DNA of 64,000 bases, from NCBI GenBank assembly GCA_902806435.1, contig CADCWO010000078.1:340-64339 (forward strand). The letters run 5' to 3'. This document shows, in pieces, positions 36,132 to 44,720 of this stretch. This DNA comes from an uncultured Synechococcales cyanobacterium (GTDB lineage Bacteria > Cyanobacteriota > Cyanobacteriia > Thermosynechococcales > Thermosynechococcaceae). The notes beneath the pieces were generated by a model. The model was not told where the DNA came from. It ran no database searches and saw nothing but the letters and a program-made list of their open reading frames with translations. How positions within the stretch are numbered: the first letter of the stretch is position 1; every line of letters starts with the position of its first letter. The position numbers were made by a program, and so were the translations under genes.

Positions 36132-38729
36132 ATGGAGGAAATACTTAAACAGGGGGGGGTACAATTTCGTGCTTTGGTAGAGCGCGCTGCTTCGGCAATT
36201 TTCATCCTACAGGGCAAGAAGTTTTGCTATGCCAATGCGGCGACTGTGGCCATGAGCGGTTACTCGCACGCAGAACTTCTAACAATGAATTGTTGGGATA
36301 TCATCCATCCTGACTTTCAGGCAACCGTGAAAGCCCATTATGAGGAGGTGAAATGTCAGCAAGAATACCCCTGCGACCGACCTGTCTTAGAGGTGAAATT
36401 TGCAACAAAAAGTGGCGAGGAGAGATGGGCTGAAGTTACGAGTACTGTCTTTGACCTTGCAAACGTTCCTGCTATTTTAGGGATAGCTTTTGATATCACG
36501 GCTCGCAAGCAAGCGGAGGCAGCACTTTGTCTGTCAGAGGAAAAGTTTTCTAAAGCTTTTCGGGCTAGCCCAGATGCAATTACGATCAATACTGTTGTTG
36601 ATGGCCGCTATATTGAGGTCAACGACGGTTTTCTACGGGCTACGGGTTACGCTCGTCAAGAAGTGATTGGGCGCACCACTATTGAGCTGGGTAACTGGGT
36701 TAATCCAGCGGATCGCGATTTGATGCACCGGATGTTGCAGCAGGATTTCTGGGTACGGGATCTAGAAGTTGCCTTTCGAATTAAGTCAGGAGAGGTACGG
36801 GTAGGCCTGGTGTCTGCGGAGCTGATTCATCTCGGAGGGGAGCTGTGCCTGTTGGCCGTGGTGCGTGATATCACAGAGCGCAAAAGGGTAGAGGAAGCCC
36901 TACGCGTATCAGAGGAGAAGTTCTCTAAAGCTTTTCGATCGAGTCCTGACTCAATTACCATCAGCACTCTTACTGATGGACGAGTGATTGAAGTCAACGA
37001 TAGTTTTCTGCGGATCACAGGTTATACGCGTGAGGAAGTGACTAACCGGACCGCTGCCGAGCTGAATATTTGGGCCAAGCCGACAGAGCGCATTTTGATG
37101 GAGCAGATGTTGCAGCAACAAGGAGAAGTGCTCAATCTTGAAGCTAGCTTTTGTGTCAAATCAGGTGAGGTGCGTACAGGCCTGGTGTCTGCTGAGGTGA
37201 TTCAGCTGGCTGGTGAACCTTGTTTGTTGATTGTGATCCGCGATATTACTGATCGCAAACAGGCTGACGCCCAACTTTTACGCAGTGCTTTATACGATCA
37301 CCTAACGGGTCTACCCAACCGTGCTTTATTTATGGACCGGCTGCGCTACGCCCTGAATCACGCCCGCCGTGATGACACCTACTTGTTTGCTATCCTCTTC
37401 TTAGACGTGGACCGCTTCAAGGTGGTCAATGACAGCTTAGGGCATATGATGGGTGACCAGCTGCTAATCGCGATCGCCGCTCGCCTCGAAGCGGCGATCC
37501 GGCCTGGAGACACAGTTGCCCGCCTGGGAGGAGATGAGTTTACCATCCTGCTAGACGATATTAAAGTGGCTAGCGATGCGATTGACGTCGCGGAACGCAT
37601 TCACCAGAAACTGCAACAACCGTTTAACCTGAGTGGCCATGAAGTATTCACTAGTGCCAGCATTGGGATTACCTTGAACCAGCTCTACGATCTGCAAAAG
37701 AGCAGGGCACAACCTATAAACCATCACTTCAACCCAGCCAGCCCAAAAGGGGTAGGCTCGGATATTTTGGCATTAAGGCAATACGAGCAGCCGGAGGATT
37801 TGCTGCGGGACGCTGATATTGCCATGTATCGGGCTAAGGCTTTAGGTAAAGCACGTCACGAAGTCTTTGACACTAGTATGCGGGTGCAGGCAGTATCCCT
37901 CTTGCAAATGGAGATGGATCTGCGCCGAGCCATTGAGCGCCAAGAGTTCCGAGTGCATTACCAGCCGATTGTCTTGCTAAAGACAGGCGAAATTACCGGC
38001 TTCGAGGCTCTGGTTCGTTGGCAGCATCCAAAGCGAGGTCTAATTTCCCCGACCGCATTTATTCCCGTAGCCGAAGAAACGGGACTGATTGTTCCAATTG
38101 GCTGGTGGGTCCTGCAGGAAGCTTGCCAACAGATGCGTTCCTGGCAGCTTGCCTATGCCCACCTGCTCCAGGAAAGTACTTCTGCACTGACGATTAGCGT
38201 CAACCTATCCGGCAAGCAGTTCCTGCAACCAGATCTGCTACCACAAATCAACCGAGTCTTGCAGGAGACTGGTTTGGATACCAGCAGCTTAAAACTAGAG
38301 ATCACGGAAAGCGTGATTATTGAACACACGGAATCGATCACAGCAATCTTATTAGAATTGAGAGCGCAGGGAATACAGTTGTACATTGATGACTTTGGTA
38401 CGGGCTACTCATCCCTCAGCCGCCTCCACCAGTTTCCAATCAATCGCTTGAAGATTGACCGCTCTTTTGTCAGCCGCATGCACCCTAACGGCAACCACAA
38501 CTTACAGGGTGATGCCTTGGAGGCAACTCCGATTGTTCGCACCATTATTACACTGGCAGATAATTTGGGTATGAATGTCACTGCCGAGGGAGTTGAAACT
38601 GCCCAACAACTAGCCCAGCTTAAAGCCCTAGGCTGTGAATGCGGTCAGGGGTATTTTTTCTCGCGGCCTATCGAAAGTAATAGGGTAGACGCAATGCTGG
38701 CCGCCTCTAAATACCTGCCCCTAGGCTAA
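36132..38729 (+). CDS. Triple-PAS diguanylate cyclase/phosphodiesterase
   Basis: The 865-residue soluble protein contains three PAS domains (~15-135, ~140-265, ~265-390), the second and third near-duplicates of each other (EEKFSKAFR, EVNDxFLRxTGYxREEV in both). A GGDEF domain with intact RLGGDEFTILLDD (~470) is followed by an EAL domain with GFEALVRWQHP and DDFGTGYSSL. It probably makes and/or degrades cyclic di-GMP in response to PAS-bound signals. GGDEF includes an insert of ~35 residues after SASIGIT. The ATG at 36132 is chosen over a TTG at 36090. No operon partner adjoins. Confidence 0.92.
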   Translation: MEEILKQGGVQFRALVERAASAIFILQGKKFCYANAATVAMSGYSHAELLTMNCWDIIHPDFQATVKAHYEEVKCQQEYPCDRPVLEVKFATKSGEERWAEVTSTVFDLANVPAILGIAFDITARKQAEAALCLSEEKFSKAFRASPDAITINTVVDGRYIEVNDGFLRATGYARQEVIGRTTIELGNWVNPADRDLMHRMLQQDFWVRDLEVAFRIKSGEVRVGLVSAELIHLGGELCLLAVVRDITERKRVEEALRVSEEKFSKAFRSSPDSITISTLTDGRVIEVNDSFLRITGYTREEVTNRTAAELNIWAKPTERILMEQMLQQQGEVLNLEASFCVKSGEVRTGLVSAEVIQLAGEPCLLIVIRDITDRKQADAQLLRSALYDHLTGLPNRALFMDRLRYALNHARRDDTYLFAILFLDVDRFKVVNDSLGHMMGDQLLIAIAARLEAAIRPGDTVARLGGDEFTILLDDIKVASDAIDVAERIHQKLQQPFNLSGHEVFTSASIGITLNQLYDLQKSRAQPINHHFNPASPKGVGSDILALRQYEQPEDLLRDADIAMYRAKALGKARHEVFDTSMRVQAVSLLQMEMDLRRAIERQEFRVHYQPIVLLKTGEITGFEALVRWQHPKRGLISPTAFIPVAEETGLIVPIGWWVLQEACQQMRSWQLAYAHLLQESTSALTISVNLSGKQFLQPDLLPQINRVLQETGLDTSSLKLEITESVIIEHTESITAILLELRAQGIQLYIDDFGTGYSSLSRLHQFPINRLKIDRSFVSRMHPNGNHNLQGDALEATPIVRTIITLADNLGMNVTAEGVETAQQLAQLKALGCECGQGYFFSRPIESNRVDAMLAASKYLPLG

Positions 38730-39007
38730 CTCAGCTCGCAGTTCACTCCCTTCAGAGTAGCTTCCGCCGAGTTTGCCTGATAATGCCGGTCAGTGGTCTG
38801 AGGCTGAGATATTATAGTGGCCGGGGTTACACCTCAAATCATGTTTGCGACTGAAGTAATGATTAGAATTTCGAAGCCAAGTAAAGTGGCATCTCCGTTG
38901 TGTAGCTTAAGCTGCCAGGCACCGACGGAATGGGGACTGCCTTGGTAGTTCGTAAACTCACCTGGACTTGTAGCCTCAACCTACATACTGTTTATCACTG
39001 CGACTTT

Positions 39008-40057
39008 ATGAAAATTGCTCAAATTGCCCCGCTTTGGGAACGCGTTCCTCCCTTCCGCTACGGAGGGGTTGAGTTAGTTGTTGCTCTGCTTACTGATGAG
39101 CTAGTCCGGCGCGGTCATGAGGTAACGCTTTTCGCTTCTGGGGATTCCCTCACAAGTGGTCGCCTGAAATCAGTTCATGGGAAAGCTTTGAGACTTGATA
39201 CCAACATCAAAGAGCCAGCGCATTACGAGCAAATGCTGCTAGGAGAGGTTTACCGGCATGCCGATGAATTTGATATTATCCACTCCCATATTGGCGGCTC
39301 GGCGTTAGCCTGTAGTAGCCTGGTGAAGACCCCCACATTACATACGCTGCACGGGGTGTTTACCTCAGATAATGAGAAGCTATTCCGCGCTTTTGCCGAT
39401 CAGCCCTACACCAGTATTACCAATGCCCAACGGGAACCACGCTTAGGGCTGAACTATGTTCGCACAGTTTACAATGGAATTTGTGTGGCAGATTACCCCT
39501 TTCAATCTGTCGTTGGCCCGACTCCCTATCTTGCTTTTGTGGGTCGAATTTCTCCGGAGAAAGGGCCAGCCCAGGCGATCGCTGTTGCCCGAGCCACAGG
39601 TTACCCCTTAAGGATGGCGGGAAAGGTTGATGCCGTTGATCAAGCCTTTTATCAAGAACAGATCAAGCCAGAAATTGATGGAGAACAGATCCAGTACTTG
39701 GGTGAAGTTTCCCACGAAGAGAAAGTGCAGCTGTTAGCTGGGGCAGTAGCTACCTTGTTTCCAATTACCTGGCGTGAACCTTTTGGCCTAGTAATGATCG
39801 AGTCAATGGCGACCGGCACTCCTGTTCTCGGGATGGCCCTAGGTTCCGTCCCTGAGGTGATCGAAGATGGTAAAACAGGTTTTGTTTGCCAGAGCTTGAC
39901 AGAAATGATTCAAAATGTGCCGGCAGCAGCAGCCTTGGAGCGCCAACGTTGCCGGGATTGGGTGGTCAACCACTTTAGCATTAGCCAGATGACGAATGAC
40001 TACGAAGCTGCTTACCAGCAGGTGCTGAAGCCAAAAACTATGGTTGCTCTCTCCTGA
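39008..40057 (+). CDS. GT4-family glycosyltransferase
   Basis: The ATG at 39008 gives 349 residues. The N-terminus is MKIAQIAPLWERVPPFRYGGVE with the GT4 Gly-rich loop, and the second domain has FVGRISPEKGPAQAIAVA and REPFGLVMIESMATGTPVLG, the E-x7-E donor-binding motif. It is a retaining, cytoplasmic sugar transferase. Both it and the next gene (a glycogen-debranching-type enzyme, 92 bp downstream) act on sugar polymers or conjugates and may be co-transcribed. The donor and acceptor are unknown. Confidence 0.88.
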   Translation: MKIAQIAPLWERVPPFRYGGVELVVALLTDELVRRGHEVTLFASGDSLTSGRLKSVHGKALRLDTNIKEPAHYEQMLLGEVYRHADEFDIIHSHIGGSALACSSLVKTPTLHTLHGVFTSDNEKLFRAFADQPYTSITNAQREPRLGLNYVRTVYNGICVADYPFQSVVGPTPYLAFVGRISPEKGPAQAIAVARATGYPLRMAGKVDAVDQAFYQEQIKPEIDGEQIQYLGEVSHEEKVQLLAGAVATLFPITWREPFGLVMIESMATGTPVLGMALGSVPEVIEDGKTGFVCQSLTEMIQNVPAAAALERQRCRDWVVNHFSISQMTNDYEAAYQQVLKPKTMVALS

Positions 40058-40149
40058 AGGGAATACTTTAAGTATTGACTTGATCAATCTTGGGCACCAG
40101 GATGTTCTGACATTTGATCCGTCCCTAGTGCCCCTAATGTTCTGATTTG

Positions 40150-42396
40150 ATGGATCTCTTTTGCAAGATGCCCAAAATGCTTGAGCTAGATGGTAGAACG
40201 TTTGTGACGGCAGAGGAGCTACCGATGCCAGAGTGGCCCTGCGTGCTAACAGAGCGCCCGCAGCCAGCCGCAACCTTGAAAGATGATGACTTGTTTCTAG
40301 TCACGGATACGCTGGGCAACATCTCTGGTTGCTTAGGCAGTGACTTGAACGCCAGTATGGGATTGTTCTGTGCTGACACCCGGTTTCTGAGCCGTTTAGA
40401 GCTGCAAGTTGAGGGGCGTTCCCCTGTCTTGCTCAGTAGTACAGCGGAAAAAGGATTTGTGCTTTCCGTCTTGTGTACAAATCCTTGGATTGAAAATCAC
40501 TTAGAGCCAGACACGATTGGTATCCAACGAGAGATTGTGCTAAACGGCGGTTTGTTTGAAGCTCTAAAGATATCTAATTACAGTACAGAGCCGATTCGCT
40601 TCGAGCTGAGTATCAGCTTTGATGCCGACTTCATAGACTTGTTTGAAGTCCGGGGACATGATCGTCGCTCTCAACGGGGTCAGTTGTTACGAGTGAGCCG
40701 CCATGAGCAAGCAACCGATCCGGTAGCTGAATTGACCATGGCCTACCAGGGCATAGATGACTCCCTGATGGAGTCTCGGATTCAGTTTGTGCATCATAAA
40801 CCCGATCTACTGAAGGGCAACACGGCAGTTTGGTATCTGGAATTAGCTTCGCACCAAACCCAGGAGTTGGGCTACCGCTTGCAAGTGTTTACCAACAATC
40901 ACCCCACCTCAAAGGTGAGCACTCCAGCCACCTTAGCGCAAGCGAAGGCGGCGGAATTTGTTGAGCAACAAACCTGGCGGGAGAAGATCACGCAGATCCA
41001 CACCGATAGCACCAGCTTTAACCAGGTAATTCGGCGGGCGGAGCAGGATGTTCACTTACTGCTGCAATCGTTTCAGGGAGAAACCGATGGCAAAGCCTTA
41101 TCCGCAGGGGTTCCTTGGTTCTCAACGCTGTTTGGGCGAGACGCAATTATCTCAGCCTCACAACTACTGATCCTCGATCCGACGATTGCCCGGGAAACCC
41201 TAAAGCTGTTGGCCTACTACCAGGGCAAAGCTGAAGATGATTGGCGGGATGAAGAACCGGGCAAAATCTTGCACGAGATTCGGGTTGGAGAGCTGGCCCG
41301 CTGTAATGAGGTTCCCCATACCCCCTATTACGGCACCGTAGATGCCACGCCGCTCTGGTTAATGCTCTACAGCGAATACTACGCCTGGACAGATGATCAA
41401 GAAACTGTGGAGGCACTATGGCCCCACGCGATCGCGGCAATGGCTTGGATTGACCGCAACTGTAAACAAACTGGTTATCTCAGTTATGGCCGCAAGTCAC
41501 AAAAAGGACTCGTCAACCAGGGATGGAAAGACTCCGGCAATTGTATTGTTAACCGCAAAGGACAAATGGCAAAGGGCCCGATCGCGCTTTGCGAAGTCCA
41601 AGCCTACGTCTATTCTGCCAAGATTCGCATGAGCAACATTGCTCAGTTGATGCATCGCCCAGACTTGGCCGAGCGTTGGCGAGAACAGGCTAGAGCTCTA
41701 AAGTCACGGTTTAATCACGACTTTTGGCTTGAGGATCAAGATTTCTGCGCCTTAGCCCTAGATGGAGAAGGCAAATTAGTAGACAGTATTACATCTAACC
41801 CCGGTCATTGCTTGAATTTGGGCATCTTGGTGCCAGAAAAAGCCTATAGTGTGGCGGAGCGGCTGCGGGCTCCAGATATGTTCAATGGTTGGGGGATTCG
41901 TACCCTGAGCAGCCTCTCCCCGGCTTACAACCCGATGGGCTATCACATTGGTTCCATTTGGCCCCACGACAACGCCTTGATTGCGCTCGGACTGCGATCG
42001 CTCGGCTTAATTGACCAAGCCTTAGAAGTGGCTCAAGGCGTGATTGACATGACCCTCCGCCAACCTTACTTCCGTCCTCCAGAGCTATTTTGTGGCCACG
42101 AACGGTTTGCCGATAGTGAGCCAGTCCAGTACCCCGTGGCCTGCTCTCCCCAAGCTTGGGCGACAGGTAGTATCTTTCAACTTTTGCAGATGATGGCAAA
42201 CTTAGTTCCTGATATCCCCAGTAACTGTCTGCGGATTATTGACCCAGCCCTGCCAGACTCGCTCAACCACCTATCCCTGCACAATCTAAGAGTCGGTACC
42301 ACGTTGCTTGACTTAGAATTTGAACGCTCTGGGGCTACTACTGCCTGCCGCGTTGCTAACAAACGCGGAAACCTGCGCGTGATCATTGAGGCATGA
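40150..42396 (+). CDS. Amylo-alpha-1,6-glucosidase-type glycogen debranching enzyme
   Basis: The 748-residue protein has an N-terminal bis-glycogen-debranching beta-sandwich domain (~40-260, LKDDDLFLVTDTLGNISG and GLFCADTRFLSRLEL) and a C-terminal (alpha/alpha)6 glucosidase barrel (~300-720) with PWFSTLFGRDAIIS, WMLYSEYYAWT-type and YHIGSIWPHDNALIALGL motifs. It is of the GDE_N_bis type found in cyanobacteria and resembles enzymes that hydrolyse alpha-1,6 or alpha-glucosidic bonds. Start is ATG at 40150. It follows a GT4 glycosyltransferase. Substrate (glycogen or a related glucoside) is inferred. Confidence 0.87.
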   Translation: MDLFCKMPKMLELDGRTFVTAEELPMPEWPCVLTERPQPAATLKDDDLFLVTDTLGNISGCLGSDLNASMGLFCADTRFLSRLELQVEGRSPVLLSSTAEKGFVLSVLCTNPWIENHLEPDTIGIQREIVLNGGLFEALKISNYSTEPIRFELSISFDADFIDLFEVRGHDRRSQRGQLLRVSRHEQATDPVAELTMAYQGIDDSLMESRIQFVHHKPDLLKGNTAVWYLELASHQTQELGYRLQVFTNNHPTSKVSTPATLAQAKAAEFVEQQTWREKITQIHTDSTSFNQVIRRAEQDVHLLLQSFQGETDGKALSAGVPWFSTLFGRDAIISASQLLILDPTIARETLKLLAYYQGKAEDDWRDEEPGKILHEIRVGELARCNEVPHTPYYGTVDATPLWLMLYSEYYAWTDDQETVEALWPHAIAAMAWIDRNCKQTGYLSYGRKSQKGLVNQGWKDSGNCIVNRKGQMAKGPIALCEVQAYVYSAKIRMSNIAQLMHRPDLAERWREQARALKSRFNHDFWLEDQDFCALALDGEGKLVDSITSNPGHCLNLGILVPEKAYSVAERLRAPDMFNGWGIRTLSSLSPAYNPMGYHIGSIWPHDNALIALGLRSLGLIDQALEVAQGVIDMTLRQPYFRPPELFCGHERFADSEPVQYPVACSPQAWATGSIFQLLQMMANLVPDIPSNCLRIIDPALPDSLNHLSLHNLRVGTTLLDLEFERSGATTACRVANKRGNLRVIIEA

Positions 42397-42425
42397 GGGT
42401 TCTGGGCGTTGATTCGAGGCTGGAC

Positions 42426-43793
42426 TTAATCAGGGGCAGACCTAGAAGGAGGGGACCAAACCGCATCCTTGAACCGAGCTTGGGCATCCTTAAAAGCTTG
42501 GTCCATCACTTTTTTGATCTTTTGCGGGTCTGGCTGCTTACCACCCATTAGATCGCCGAAGTAAACGCACGCGCCCTCCCCTAAAGCCCAGGTATAGGCG
42601 GCGGCCCAAGAGGCAGCGATCACACTGCCAAAACCAGGAATAAACTTCACCAACTCCCGCCCGACTAACTGGGCCATAAACCCCCCCGCGATCGCACTAG
42701 CCACACCACCGGCTTGGGAAGGGGTCAAAACCTGACCATACACTCGTCCCAGTAAACTCACCAACGTAACTTGCAGCGCTGTTAAAACTGGCATCGTCGC
42801 CAGTGGCAGGGGAACTGCGGCCAGAGTTCCGGCCATGATCGCAAAGGGAGCAATATACCGGCGACCGGCTTCCCGGTAAAGCTGACCAATTTGAAACCCT
42901 GCTTCTGACTCCTGCAAAAGCTGGTGGATGGCCTGAGATTCTGCCTGTGGCAGTAAGTCTGCTAGGGTAGCAACAAAGTGCTCTAAGCCATAAAAGACGG
43001 GCGTATAGCCGTCCTCCTCCAATGTGAAGTCAATCAATACAGCACTGTCGCACAGTTTGCCAAAGCGTTCTTTGATTTCAGAAAAAGCTCGAATTAAGTC
43101 AGGATAGCTAGGGGGATAAACTGGGTGCTGCGTGACTTCGGGGGGATAAATTTCATGTAAGCAGGTGACAGCTAATAGACAGGGAACCTCTGGATGCCGT
43201 CGCCGGATCTGGGCGACAATCTGCCACAAAGCATCGGTCGCAAAATCGTTGATTTTAACTGTTACCACAAGGACTTTCGCATTGGTGGAAACTCCCGATG
43301 GTTGAGACTGGAGTTCCCCCGTCAGCTCTTGAATCACCGCCAACTCCCCTACCCCTTCACCTAAGCCTACCGTGTCTGTAAACACCAGCAGGGGCAGCTC
43401 ACCCGTTGGATAGTTGTAGCGCTGGGTATGGGCAGTATGAGGACGAAAGCCCTGACCAACAATTTCCGCTGAGATACCTGTCAACCCCCGAATAATTGAG
43501 CTTTTGCCGGTTTGGGGCTTACCAATTAATAAAACTTCGGTTGTAGGTAGGGCAAGACGAACTTCTTCTAAGACTTGGCTGATTTCAGCCTCGTCGATTC
43601 GAAACCAGTGAGTCAAGCTAACAATCTTCTGCTGCCAAGGCTTCAACAGAAGGCCGGGAGCTAACTTCAGCCGAAAACGCTGGAACAAGCGACTTACAGA
43701 AGAGACAGGAACAGACTTTGGGAAGCTACTAGCTTCTACGGCTTTATCTTTGGAACTTGAATCAGCAGGTGATTCAGATTCTTCAGGCATCAT
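42426..43793 (-). CDS. Era-like GTPase with DUF697-type C-terminal membrane region
   Basis: This 455-residue protein has a GTPase domain (~85-290) with G1 GKPQTGKSSIIRGLTG and G3 VFTDTVGLGEGVGEL. A hydrophobic DUF697-like C-terminal half (~310-430) follows, with AIMAGTLAAVPLPLATMPVLTALQVTLVSLLGRVYG, a pattern shared with YcjF and similar membrane-attached GTPases. The ~75-residue N-terminal region is Ser/Pro-rich. It follows DUF2605 and DUF2973 genes on the same strand, 49 bp after the latter. The GTPase role is unknown in cyanobacteria. Confidence 0.85.
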   Translation of the reverse strand: MMPEESESPADSSSKDKAVEASSFPKSVPVSSVSRLFQRFRLKLAPGLLLKPWQQKIVSLTHWFRIDEAEISQVLEEVRLALPTTEVLLIGKPQTGKSSIIRGLTGISAEIVGQGFRPHTAHTQRYNYPTGELPLLVFTDTVGLGEGVGELAVIQELTGELQSQPSGVSTNAKVLVVTVKINDFATDALWQIVAQIRRRHPEVPCLLAVTCLHEIYPPEVTQHPVYPPSYPDLIRAFSEIKERFGKLCDSAVLIDFTLEEDGYTPVFYGLEHFVATLADLLPQAESQAIHQLLQESEAGFQIGQLYREAGRRYIAPFAIMAGTLAAVPLPLATMPVLTALQVTLVSLLGRVYGQVLTPSQAGGVASAIAGGFMAQLVGRELVKFIPGFGSVIAASWAAAYTWALGEGACVYFGDLMGGKQPDPQKIKKVMDQAFKDAQARFKDAVWSPPSRSAPD

Positions 43794-43842
43794 TAACCTC
43801 GCAGTCTAGCCGAAATCAAAAACTTGCAGCTAGCAAATTCGT

Positions 43843-44142
43843 TTAGACTTCGCCTCGTGCTTGGTCTCCATAACCTGGAGAAGAATCGTACAGGTGATCA
43901 AGCTGTTCACGAGCATCTTCAACCGTAATTGAGCGCATTACCAAGAGAGGCTCATCAATCACTCTACCTGTTTCATCTAGCAGCTCAGGATGAGCAACAG
44001 AAGTTGTGCCGGCTCTAGAACCGTTAGGCCGAGGATAACCTCGTTGAGATTCCAGGCCTAGGCTTAACAGGCTACGGAATAAGTTACTAAAAGCGAGAAA
44101 AGCAATAACTGTAAAAGCAAAGATATAGAGTAGTTGCAGCAT
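43843..44142 (-). CDS. DUF2973 protein
   Basis: This 99-residue cyanobacterial protein has one N-terminal membrane helix (LLYIFAFTVIAFLAFSNLFRSLL), a Pro/Gly/Ser-rich linker, and a conserved tail with HPELLDETGRVIDEPLLVMRSITVEDAREQLDHLYDSSPG, the DUF2973 core. Function is unknown. It is usually found next to DUF2605, as here (111 bp downstream of it). An adjacent GTPase gene follows 49 bp on. A structural or regulatory membrane complex is possible but not shown. Confidence 0.85.
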   Translation of the reverse strand: MLQLLYIFAFTVIAFLAFSNLFRSLLSLGLESQRGYPRPNGSRAGTTSVAHPELLDETGRVIDEPLLVMRSITVEDAREQLDHLYDSSPGYGDQARGEV

Positions 44143-44253
44143 CGTTACAATCCTTATAAACCGAGACTTAACCAGTGGTAATTTAGATTTTCCAAAGTAG
44201 CAGTTTAAAAAGTCTTTATAGACTATTGTTGCAGTTTAATTAGACATTAAAGA

Positions 44254-44604
44254 TTATTTTTCACCCTCAGAGCTTGGATTTAACCGGGCCGCCATCGCCA
44301 CTTGCCAACACTCGCTAACGAGCTGATGCCACTGCATCACAACTGGGGTATCAACACCCACTTGGCCATTCGTTACCCGGAATAAGCTTTGGGCAGCACT
44401 CACGTCTTTTTGAGCCTGCTCAACCCGCCCTAGCAGTTCTGACTGCTGCTCTTGATCGAGTCCCTGAAGCTGGTTGCCTTCTAGACGTAATCGTGCCTGA
44501 CTAAACCAGTACTGGAAATCTTCGAGTAACGGCTCTAATAAAACTTTCAATAAATCCGATTCCGGTAAATGAGAATCTAACATGATAATTAGGGTTGCCG
44601 ACAT
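44254..44604 (-). CDS. DUF2605 protein
   Basis: This 116-residue, all-helical soluble protein matches DUF2605: SDLLKVLLEPLLEDFQYWFSQARLRLEG and a later VVMQWHQLVSECWQVAMA. The reading frame starts at 44604, but an ATG at 44583 (MLDSHLPESDLL) is a good alternative and the more usual start. Function unknown. First gene of an apparent DUF2605-DUF2973-GTPase operon, all on the minus strand; divergent from thrS. Confidence 0.85.
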   Translation of the reverse strand: MSATLIIMLDSHLPESDLLKVLLEPLLEDFQYWFSQARLRLEGNQLQGLDQEQQSELLGRVEQAQKDVSAAQSLFRVTNGQVGVDTPVVMQWHQLVSECWQVAMAARLNPSSEGEK

Positions 44605-44720
44605 CTAAAATTTAACCTTCTTTACATTTTGTCACATAAATCAGCACCCTAAGTCATCAACCTTAAGCAGGAAAAAAAGCAGGTCAGTAAGATAGAAGGA
44701 ATTGCATAGTTCAGTAACCG

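Noticed and set aside
40062-40076. Palindrome AATACTTTAAGTATT after the glycosyltransferase gene
   Set aside because: AT-rich palindromes of this size arise by chance; no other evidence of function.
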